Shown here piece after piece: positions 1 through 4,725 of a DNA stretch of 5,565 bases (position 1 is the first letter of the stretch; every line of letters begins with the position of its first letter). Location of the stretch: contig LKNH01000180.1 in NCBI GenBank assembly GCA_001564135.1, forward strand, positions 1 through 5,565. Direction: 5' to 3'. The DNA is from Halobacteriaceae archaeon Tc-Br11_E2g27 (GTDB taxonomy: Archaea > Halobacteriota > Halobacteria > Halobacteriales > Haloarculaceae). The notes below the pieces were generated by a model. It saw only the letters and a program-made list of their open reading frames with translations. It did no database searches and was not told where the DNA came from. The position numbers and the translations under genes were made by a program.

Positions 1-695
1 CGGGTGGACTCACGCTCTGGGACGTGAGCGAAACACGACAACCTCGCTATCTCGCGGATATCGAGCCACCGGAGTCGTTCATCGCAACGAGGGATGGCTG
101 GTTTACGACCGCACACAACTGCGATATCGTGGGTGACCGGCTCTACGCATCGTGGTACTTTGGCGGGATAACGGTCCACGATATCAGCGACCCATCCGAA
201 CCGGAACGCATCGCGTGGTGGCGTAACCCCGAAGAGAACTCCTTCTGGACGGCACAGGCTGCTGACGGTGTCTTTGTGGCTAGCAGTGTCGACCTGCGGG
301 ATTTCAGTTCGTCGCTCAACGAAACTCAGGAGGCATTATACGTCTTCCCGGACAGGGCGGGCGAACAGCCTGACCCGCCGGACCTGACGAGCCGTCCTGA
401 GGACTATTTCGACCCAAACCCGACAACTGACCAGCCTCGCGGTGAACGGATGCCACTGGCTCCTGCCGAACCGTTCGTCCTTTCGACAGTTGATGGGAAC
501 CACGAGGTTCGTCCGGTCTCGGATATGCCTCCAGCAGCACTATCCGATGATAGCGAACCTGCTGCGGGTGAGAATCAGTCAAACGAATCAGGCGGCTCTA
601 TCGATGGGATAGGTCCCGGATTCGGCGTCGGCAGCGCGCTTGGAGCGCTCTCTCTGGGGTATCTGTGGCGACGAAGGCGTACGGAAAACGAGTAA
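1..695 (+). CDS. LVIVD-repeat surface protein with PGF-CTERM anchor (5' partial)
   Basis: The reading frame is open from base 3, so the gene starts outside the window; the GTG at 24 lies inside a repeat (GGLTLWDVSE) and is not the start. About 230 residues are visible. The first half carries LVIVD-type beta-propeller repeats: GLTLWDVSETRQPRYLADI, then LYASWYFGGITVHDISDP followed by EPERIAWW. A Pro/Asp/Ser-rich stretch follows, then an acidic linker with Asn-x-Ser sequons, and a C-terminal tripartite signal: PGF at bases 615-623, a short hydrophobic helix, and an Arg cluster (WRRRR). In haloarchaea such PGF-CTERM tails are processed by archaeosortase A and replaced by a lipid anchor, so I infer a cell-surface protein with its propeller outside. 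The ligand is unknown. It converges on the next gene, 2 bases separating the stop codons. Confidence 0.88.
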   Translation, partial: GGLTLWDVSETRQPRYLADIEPPESFIATRDGWFTTAHNCDIVGDRLYASWYFGGITVHDISDPSEPERIAWWRNPEENSFWTAQAADGVFVASSVDLRDFSSSLNETQEALYVFPDRAGEQPDPPDLTSRPEDYFDPNPTTDQPRGERMPLAPAEPFVLSTVDGNHEVRPVSDMPPAALSDDSEPAAGENQSNESGGSIDGIGPGFGVGSALGALSLGYLWRRRRTENE

Positions 696-697
696 GG

Positions 698-1066
698 TTA
701 CCGTTTCGAGCGTTCTTTCAGCGAGTCTTCGGCTCTGGATTGCTCTTCGCGTTGCTCGGTGTCGAGCAGCCGGTCCAGTCGCCGCTCGAACTCCTCGTCA
801 GATAGTTCACCGGCGGCATACCGGTCCTTGAGCGTTTCCAGCGGGTCGGGCTGGGTAGGCTCTTTGTCATCCCGTAGCCGCTGCCAGCGAAGGCCCAACC
901 ACCCTCCATAGACGCCGAGAATGAGTGCCGTTATCGCTACCGCTACCGACCCCGACACGATGCCTGCAACTGCTAACAGCACCACGACCAGAATGATATC
1001 CGCTCCAAAGACGAGAAAGAACCCGAGGAACTCGCCGGTCACAAGCGGTTCGTCTTCCTGTGACAT
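698..1066 (-). CDS. Two-helix membrane protein with C-terminal SHOCT domain
   Basis: A 122-residue protein starting MSQEDEPLVTGEF. Two hydrophobic segments (about residues 14-36 and 40-60) form a helical hairpin. A basic stretch (RWQRLRDDK) and a SHOCT motif at about residues 73-101 follow (DPLETLKDRYAAGELSDEEF, then ERRLDRLL). The tail is a charged helix. SHOCT is a short helical domain at protein ends, thought to mediate oligomerisation; haloarchaea have many membrane proteins of this shape with unknown function. The frame stays open upstream to a TTG at 1144 and a GTG at 1141, but those 26 or so residues are not acidic and do not look like part of the family, so I chose the ATG at 1066. 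No ribosome binding site precedes it. By topology, the SHOCT part is probably cytoplasmic. Confidence 0.82.
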   Translation of the reverse strand: MSQEDEPLVTGEFLGFFLVFGADIILVVVLLAVAGIVSGSVAVAITALILGVYGGWLGLRWQRLRDDKEPTQPDPLETLKDRYAAGELSDEEFERRLDRLLDTEQREEQSRAEDSLKERSKR

Positions 1067-1119
1067 AGGGCTGTCTAGAGACGCCGTTGTGGTGAGCGTT
1101 TCCCCTGGTCTCTTTCCGG

Positions 1120-1176
1120 AGTAAATTGCACAAACGTCCACCAAAATCTGAATGTCTCTGAATAGTATATTAATAT
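1120..1176 (-). promoter_or_regulatory. Possible promoter elements of the SHOCT gene
   Basis: Read on the minus strand, two AT-rich candidates precede the SHOCT gene. One is TTTACT, at about 1121-1126. The other is a perfect 10-base palindrome, ATATTAATAT, at 1167-1176. Either implies an untranslated leader (roughly 30 or 75 bases) before the ATG at 1066. The palindrome is symmetric, and it lies about 45 bases upstream of the divergent zinc-ribbon gene. Weak evidence, from spacing and composition only. Confidence 0.3.
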
Positions 1177-1190
1177 TCTTAGGAAACAGC

Positions 1191-1219
1191 CTATTTCTGA
1201 CACGGTACTATCGTGTTAT
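1191..1219 (+). promoter_or_regulatory. Promoter of the zinc-ribbon gene (TATA-like CTATTTC)
   Basis: CTATTTC at 1191-1197 is centred about 26 bases before the ATG at 1220, and a purine-rich GGAAACAG (1182-1189) precedes it where a BRE would lie. This fits a leaderless archaeal transcript. An inverted repeat, ACACG-N7-CGTGT (1200-1216), lies between TATA and start codon and could be an operator. Confidence 0.45.
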
Positions 1220-1360
1220 ATGCGACCACAGGCCAATGCCGATTCGGGAGAACTGTACGAATGTTTCAACTGCGGAGCAAGAACCGAGCAGCTTCAGGCC
1301 GCTGGGTGTCCGGAGTGTGGCGGACAGGTACGAAATATCGCCTCCGAACGCGATTTATAA
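1220..1360 (+). CDS. Small rubrerythrin-like zinc-ribbon protein (46 aa)
   Basis: A 46-residue protein read from ATG 1220 to TAA 1358-1360. It has two CxxCG-type knuckles, ECFNCG (Cys15, Cys18) and GCPECGG (Cys30, Cys33), and ends VRNIASERDL. This layout (YECFxCG, about 12 residues, CPxCGG, then VRNI near the end) is that of the haloarchaeal small proteins annotated as rubrerythrin-like domain-containing. They keep only the rubredoxin-like zinc ribbon and lack the diiron helical domain. One Zn(II) bound by four cysteines is expected. Function is unknown for this family; other haloarchaeal one-domain zinc-finger proteins have been tied to motility and biofilm, but that cannot be transferred here. 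No ATG lies upstream in frame, and TATA spacing supports a leaderless start. The gene converges on the next one with a 6-base gap. Confidence 0.85.
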   Translation: MRPQANADSGELYECFNCGARTEQLQAAGCPECGGQVRNIASERDL

Positions 1361-1366
1361 TGTTGG

Positions 1367-2212
1367 TCAGCTTTCGGCGTCCCGCCCGTGCTTGAAAAGG
1401 TAGCCGAGGCCGAGAGCCGTGAGTACGCCACCGATGCCGAACCCGGGACCGAAGCCATCGCTGTTGTCAGATTCGGTCGTATTGTTTGTCCGGTCGTTTT
1501 CTCCGATACCGTCCGTCTCGGTACCGCTGCTGGAATCGTTCTGCTGGTCTCCGTTTTCACTCTCTGGCTCATCGTCGTTTGTCCCACCTGCCACCGTCTC
1601 ATCACCCTCGTCGACCTCCTCGTCATACCATCGGAGGCGAACGTATATCGGAACTTCGGACTCGAACGACCGGCCATCGAGCGTGTAGGTAACATCGACT
1701 GAACGCGGCGTGACGGCTGCAACCTCTTCGAGCGTGTACGCGTCTTCGTCGGCTGGCATAACCGAGACAACTGCAGCAGTATCCTCACCCGACACGCGTG
1801 ACGAGATTGCCGAGCCGACGTGTTCCAGTTCGGTAAGCTCCGATTCGACGTGGTCTGCCGCGGCACGACTTCCGGCACTTCGCGTCCGCATTCGCCCCCA
1901 GTTTTCCCAGTCAGTAGTTGTGTACACTGGTTCTCGCTCCGGCGGTTCGTCATCATCTCCGTTCGGTTCGCTGCTTGCCTGCCAGGCCTTTACGTACTGG
2001 ACTTCACCGTCCCCGAGATACTCGACGTGCTCGTCATCTTCTTCGGTCGATTTTTCGAGGGATACGTCGCTTTCACCGCGTACCGTCTCGGATTCGCTCT
2101 CCGTTGGTTCCTCCCCACGGAGTTCGGCATCTCGGCTGTCCGCAACTGACACACCGCTGAGTACCGTGGTCGCGAGAGTGCCCGTGGCTGCCAGGAAGGC
2201 CCGTCGTCTCAT
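1367..2212 (-). CDS. Tat-exported surface protein with PGF-CTERM anchor, unknown central domain
   Basis: A 281-residue protein with surface signals at both ends. The N-terminus is a twin-arginine signal (MRRRAFLAATGTLATTVLSG) with a likely cleavage after SVA (residue 24). It has no lipobox cysteine. Residues 25-70 are very Glu/Asp-rich. A folded-looking core of about 65-200 contains YLGDGEVQYVKAW, a stretch around TTDWENWGRMR, and a beta-rich segment VDVTYTLDGRSFESEVPIYV. I do not recognise this core. Residues 205-252 form an acidic Ser/Thr/Asn linker with sequons at Asn225, Asn243 and Asn244. The tail has PGF at 256-258, a hydrophobic helix, and KHGR. Expected fate: folded in the cytoplasm, exported by Tat, processed by archaeosortase A and lipid-anchored, with a glycosylated stalk. 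The protein has no cysteine. Confidence 0.85.
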   Translation of the reverse strand: MRRRAFLAATGTLATTVLSGVSVADSRDAELRGEEPTESESETVRGESDVSLEKSTEEDDEHVEYLGDGEVQYVKAWQASSEPNGDDDEPPEREPVYTTTDWENWGRMRTRSAGSRAAADHVESELTELEHVGSAISSRVSGEDTAAVVSVMPADEDAYTLEEVAAVTPRSVDVTYTLDGRSFESEVPIYVRLRWYDEEVDEGDETVAGGTNDDEPESENGDQQNDSSSGTETDGIGENDRTNNTTESDNSDGFGPGFGIGGVLTALGLGYLFKHGRDAES

Positions 2213-2232
2213 ATCTGAGCCTACCCGGAGAG

Positions 2233-2250
2233 CAATAAAGTGCCTTCTCG
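2233..2250 (-). promoter_or_regulatory. Promoter of the Tat/PGF-CTERM gene (CTTTATTG)
   Basis: On the minus strand CTTTATTG (2233-2240) is centred about 25 bases before the ATG at 2212. A CGAGAAG (2244-2250) lies just upstream, where a BRE is expected. This fits a leaderless transcript and supports the chosen start. The element sits in the 55-base gap after the HypE-like gene, so the two genes need not be one operon. Confidence 0.55.
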
Positions 2251-2267
2251 AAACTCAAATCGTTCTT

Positions 2268-3284
2268 TTACTCTTTGGCCGCTTCAGCAAGACGGTCGTA
2301 GACCGGCCACGAGGAGTCACCTTCCGGAGGGGTCTGTCTCTTTCCGTTGAGGAGGACTCCCTCTCCTTCGGATACGCGACCGGCAACCCCAACTGGCGTC
2401 CCACGGGAGTCAAGTGCATCGACGATAGCATCTACTGAATCGGATGCAACGGTCAGCACCAGCGTGCCGCCAGTCCCGGCCCGCAAGGGGTCCATTTCCA
2501 GTGCAGTGCAAGTTTTCTCGACACCCGGTAGCAGCGGAATTGAGTTGGTCTCGACTTCGAGTTTCACACCCGAGGCGTCGGCTACCTCGAACAGCGCACC
2601 GAGCAAGCCGCCTTCGGTCGCGTCGTGCATTGCTGTCACATCGCCGGCAGCTGCCGCGGTCAGTGCATCACGGACGATTCCGGTATCGTCCAGCCGTTCC
2701 TGTGCCGTCTGTAACGTCGATTCATCGAGCGGTATCTGTTCGGGAAAGAGCGTGGTGAGCAGACCCGTCGTTTCGACTGCAGGCCCCTTTGTCACGAGCA
2801 GGGTATCGCCGGGTCGGGCATCCTGTGGGGTAACAACCTGCTTGCTGTCTCCGACTGCAAAGGCGGTTGCCCCACCAACCCACGGAAACTGACAGCCGGC
2901 ATACCGGGCCGTGTGGCCAGTCAGGACTGCCACACCGAGGTCGGCACACTCCTCGTGAATCCCTTGCCAGACCTGCTCGAACTGTTCGTCGGTGAGATCT
3001 GGCGGCAACGAAAACGAGATAGCGAGATGCGTGGGGGCGAGTCCAGAGACAGCCACATCTGCCAGCACAAACTGGACGGCAAACTGTCCAGCGCGCTCCC
3101 ACCCTAACTCCGGTAAAATAGAGACGGGGTCCGTCGCCACGACGAGCGCCTGTTCATTTAGGTCGACGACGCCGAAATCGACCCCATGTGTCGGGCCGAC
3201 AGCGACATCCGGTCGCGACGCTCCGAGCCGCGAGGCGATATAGTCGGTAAAGAACTCGTGGTCAACTTTCCCAGTGTCAGGCAT
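2268..3284 (-). CDS. AIR synthase / HypE-like ATP-binding protein
   Basis: A 338-residue protein of the PurM/HypE/SelD/ThiL superfamily. The N-terminal AIRS domain (about 25-145) includes VDFGVVDLNEQALVVATDP, QFAVQFVLADVAVSG and VLTGHTARYAG. The AIRS_C domain (about 155-310) includes PGDTLLVTKGPAVETTGLL, the HypE-like HDATEGG at 220-226, and GTGGTLVLTV. These enzymes use ATP to activate an oxygen atom of a substrate as a phosphate ester. HypE itself ends in a conserved cysteine that carries the thiocarbamate and cyanide; this protein ends RLAEAAKE, and its only cysteines are internal (in EECADLG, YAGCQF and EKTCTALE). True HypE function is therefore unlikely, and the substrate is unknown. It lies 22 bases behind ilvE on the same strand but has its own TATA element. 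It could also be a purine or thiamine phosphate enzyme relative, though the motifs look closest to HypE. Confidence 0.85.
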   Translation of the reverse strand: MPDTGKVDHEFFTDYIASRLGASRPDVAVGPTHGVDFGVVDLNEQALVVATDPVSILPELGWERAGQFAVQFVLADVAVSGLAPTHLAISFSLPPDLTDEQFEQVWQGIHEECADLGVAVLTGHTARYAGCQFPWVGGATAFAVGDSKQVVTPQDARPGDTLLVTKGPAVETTGLLTTLFPEQIPLDESTLQTAQERLDDTGIVRDALTAAAAGDVTAMHDATEGGLLGALFEVADASGVKLEVETNSIPLLPGVEKTCTALEMDPLRAGTGGTLVLTVASDSVDAIVDALDSRGTPVGVAGRVSEGEGVLLNGKRQTPPEGDSSWPVYDRLAEAAKE

Positions 3285-3300
3285 GCAGGAGCGTTCAGCG

Positions 3301-3311
3301 TATTATTTATA
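3301..3311 (-). promoter_or_regulatory. TATA element of the HypE-like gene, overlapping the ilvE stop
   Basis: On the minus strand TATAAATAATA ends the ilvE reading frame, whose TAA stop is at 3307-3309. Its TATAAA part (3306-3311) is centred about 25 bases before the ATG at 3284, the spacing of a leaderless archaeal promoter. The HypE-like gene can therefore be transcribed separately from ilvE. Confidence 0.6.
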
Positions 3312-4236
3312 CCATGGTAAACCAGTCGGCATACTCGTCTGGACGGCTCTCCACAATCTCGAAGAACTTCGTTTGAATGTCGTCAGTGACTGGTCCTTTC
3401 GTTCCTTCGCCGATGGTCGTATCGTCGACAGAGCGGATTGGCGTCACTTCGGCGGCAGTGCCGGTGAAAAACAGTTCATCGGCGGTATAGAGTTCGCCTC
3501 GGGAGATGGTGGCCTGGTCGTGGACCGTATAGCCGAGGTCGCGTGCGACTTCAATCACTGAGCGGCGGGTGATACCGTCGAGAATCGATTCGGCCAGTCC
3601 TGTCGTGAATATCTCGCCGTCCCGGACCAGAAAGAGGTTCTCACCGGGCCCTTCCGCGACGTTGCCCTCGCCGTTGAGGACAATCGCTTCGACGTAGCCG
3701 TTGCCGGTCGCTTCGAGGGAGGCGAGGACGCTGTTGACGTACGCGCCGGTTGTTTTTGCGTTCGTGGGTATCTGGTCTGAACCGTACTTTCGCCACGAGG
3801 AAACTGCCACATCGACGCCATCTTCGAGGGCTTCCTCACCGAGATACGCACCCCATGGCCACGCGGCAATTGCGACGTTGACTGGACAGTCCGAAGGGTT
3901 CAGCCCCAGCATTTCGTAGCCGTAGAACGCAATCGGTCGGATATAACATGAACCGAGGTCCTGTCGGCGGATGAGTTCGAGCGTTGCGTCGGTGATTTCG
4001 TCGGGGTCGAACGGAATATCCATCTCGTATGGTTTCCCGGATTCATAAAACCGGTCGAGGTGTTCCTCCCAGCGGAAAATAGCGGGGCCGTCAGCGGTGT
4101 CGTAACACCGAACGCCCTCGAAGACACCGGTTCCGTAGTGGAGTCCGTGAGTGAGCACGTGCGTCTGTGCCTCGTCCCAGTCGACGAACTCGCCATCCAT
4201 CCAGATACTGTCGACATCCATCTCGTCAAATCCCAT
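3307..4236 (-). CDS. ilvE: Branched-chain amino acid aminotransferase
   Basis: A class IV PLP aminotransferase of 309 residues, normal length for the family. It exchanges the amino group between glutamate and Leu, Ile or Val and their 2-oxo acids, the last step of branched-chain amino acid synthesis, in the cytoplasm. Visible landmarks: IWMDGEFVDWDEA at the N-terminus; HGLHYGTGVFEGVRCY (30-45), the class IV signature region with the phosphate-contacting area; IRPIAFYG (99-106); the Schiff-base lysine in PTNAKTTGAY (Lys161); and NVAEGPGENLF (192-202) with Glu195, expected to bind the pyridine nitrogen. FFTGTAAEVTPI near the end is another conserved cofactor region. The frame is open upstream to a GTG at 4260 with ATGs at 4257 and 4248. 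I chose ATG 4236 because MGFDEMDVD fits the haloarchaeal family start and a TATA element sits at the right distance. Confidence 0.95.
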   Translation of the reverse strand: MGFDEMDVDSIWMDGEFVDWDEAQTHVLTHGLHYGTGVFEGVRCYDTADGPAIFRWEEHLDRFYESGKPYEMDIPFDPDEITDATLELIRRQDLGSCYIRPIAFYGYEMLGLNPSDCPVNVAIAAWPWGAYLGEEALEDGVDVAVSSWRKYGSDQIPTNAKTTGAYVNSVLASLEATGNGYVEAIVLNGEGNVAEGPGENLFLVRDGEIFTTGLAESILDGITRRSVIEVARDLGYTVHDQATISRGELYTADELFFTGTAAEVTPIRSVDDTTIGEGTKGPVTDDIQTKFFEIVESRPDEYADWFTMV

Positions 4237-4259
4237 ATCCCGACACATTAGCCGCATCA

Positions 4260-4268
4260 CTATAAAAT
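4260..4268 (-). promoter_or_regulatory. TATA element of ilvE (TTTTATAG)
   Basis: On the minus strand GATTTTATAG, with its core at 4260-4268, is centred about 28 bases before the ATG at 4236. It overlaps the upstream in-frame start candidates (GTG 4260, ATG 4257), which makes those unlikely to be transcribed, and so decides the start. Confidence 0.6.
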
Positions 4269-4326
4269 CCGCGAGGTGAGTGAGTGACAGTGAATACCAC
4301 GACTTTGGGAAAACAGTGCTCGGCCT

Positions 4327-4345
4327 ACCGGTCTAATTTGCCGGT
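4327..4345. repeat. Inverted repeat ACCGG-N9-CCGGT
   Basis: A perfect 5-base inverted repeat with a 9-base AT-rich centre, about 60 bases upstream of the ilvE TATA element and about 37 bases upstream of the rightward TATA element at 4382. It could be an operator for either gene; being short, it could also be chance. Confidence 0.3.
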
Positions 4346-4381
4346 TCTAGACTCGATACTTTGGGGCACCACTCATAATCG

Positions 4382-4389
4382 TATAAAAG
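4382..4389 (+). promoter_or_regulatory. Strong TATA-like element TATAAAAG
   Basis: The most TATA-like octamer in the intergenic region. Read rightwards it predicts a transcript starting near 4411 and a leader of about 120 bases before the ATG at 4531. A weaker AT element, GTTAAT (4499-4504), would give a nearly leaderless transcript instead. Read leftwards (CTTTTATA) it could add a second, distal ilvE promoter. Confidence 0.45.
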
Positions 4390-4462
4390 CAGCCACGATA
4401 TCATAGATTTTGACTGGCAACCGGGGTCGTGGTCTCATCGATACCGGCAACATCTATCTGCA

Positions 4463-4497
4463 TACCGAAGCCACGGTAAGGTTCGCCATTGTGGCGA
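4463..4497 (+). other. Two tandem hairpins in the predicted leader
   Basis: Hairpin one pairs TACCG (4463-4467) with CGGTA (4474-4478) around a 6-base loop. Hairpin two pairs TCGCC (4483-4487) with GGCGA (4493-4497) around a 5-base loop, with one more possible U-G pair outside. They are 4 bases apart and end 33 bases before the start codon at 4531. If transcription begins at about 4411, both lie in the 5' leader. No U-run follows, so they are not a classic terminator. Confidence 0.35.
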
Positions 4498-4530
4498 GGT
4501 TAATGGGTATTGCTGGTATAGAGTGCGCTA

Positions 4531-4716
4531 ATGACCGAAAAGCAGACATGCAGAAAGCAGCCGAGTGATGAGACAGAGACTACCGAACAGGTAGCCAAGA
4601 CAGCGGAAAAAGGGGACGAGCGTGCTGACGATGAGCACCTCTCGGATGTCACGGACGGAATTGGCTGTGTCGAAGTCTGGGAACACCTCTCCGAACAACG
4701 TGCTGAGGACGACTGA
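4531..4716 (+). CDS. Small acidic hypothetical protein upstream of uroporphyrinogen methyltransferase (61 aa)
   Basis: A 61-residue protein from the only in-frame ATG; an in-frame TAG at 4519-4521 limits it upstream. The first half (residues 1-33) is Glu/Lys/Thr-rich and probably disordered. The second half, DEHLSDVTDGIGCVEVWEHL then SEQRAEDD, looks like one short ordered motif, with a cysteine and a Trp-containing amphipathic segment. Composition is strongly acidic, as for a real haloarchaeal protein, and its stop is 9 bases before the methyltransferase start on the same strand, so I infer a two-gene transcript. I do not recognise a named family. One cysteine in the ordered half (about residue 46) and one near the N-terminus (Cys7) do not make a metal site by themselves. 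A role next to tetrapyrrole synthesis is suggested by position only. Confidence 0.68.
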   Translation: MTEKQTCRKQPSDETETTEQVAKTAEKGDERADDEHLSDVTDGIGCVEVWEHLSEQRAEDD

Positions 4717-4725
4717 CGGGGACCG

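Larger units (their letters stand above)
4269..4530. other. Intergenic control region between ilvE and the small-protein/methyltransferase pair
   Basis: About 260 bases with no convincing gene in any frame; the only short open frames on the plus strand are a 16-codon GTG frame at about 4429 and a 21-codon ATG frame at 4504, which overlaps the next gene. It holds a strong TATA-like element, short inverted repeats and two tandem hairpins, listed separately. I see no tRNA, CRISPR or transposon end. Confidence 0.6.

Noticed and set aside
1067..1144. Longer SHOCT protein starting at TTG 1144 or GTG 1141
   Set aside because: TTG starts are rare, the extra residues are not acidic and precede a good ATG at 1066. 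The palindromic AT element at 1167-1176 would suit a leaderless start near 1144, so this is not fully excluded.
1152..1403. 83-codon plus-strand frame over the zinc-ribbon gene
   Set aside because: It lacks the cysteine knuckles and halophile composition, and competes with the better-supported frame at 1220-1360.
1294..1956. 220-codon minus-strand frame
   Set aside because: It overlaps the Tat/PGF-CTERM gene in another frame on the same strand and is Arg/Ser/Thr-rich with no acidic bias, so it is a shadow.
1710..2438. 242-codon plus-strand frame rich in Ser and Thr
   Set aside because: It runs antisense through the Tat/PGF-CTERM gene and into the HypE-like gene. Its Ser-rich, low-acid make-up is what the complement of acidic GC-rich coding sequence gives.
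3309..3318. Palindrome TACCATGGTA at the ilvE 3' end
   Set aside because: It encodes the last residues (Thr-Met-Val) of IlvE, and a 10-base palindrome in a coding end gives no sign of a separate role.
4237..4260. IlvE extended by 8 residues to GTG 4260, or to ATG 4257 or 4248
   Set aside because: The TATA element at 4260-4268 would place these starts in or before the transcription start, and the family-like N-terminus begins at ATG 4236.
4393..4432. CCACGA/TCGTGG inverted repeat as a hairpin
   Set aside because: The arms pair perfectly but are 28 bases apart, and the left arm would lie upstream of the predicted transcript start, so a hairpin in the leader is unlikely.
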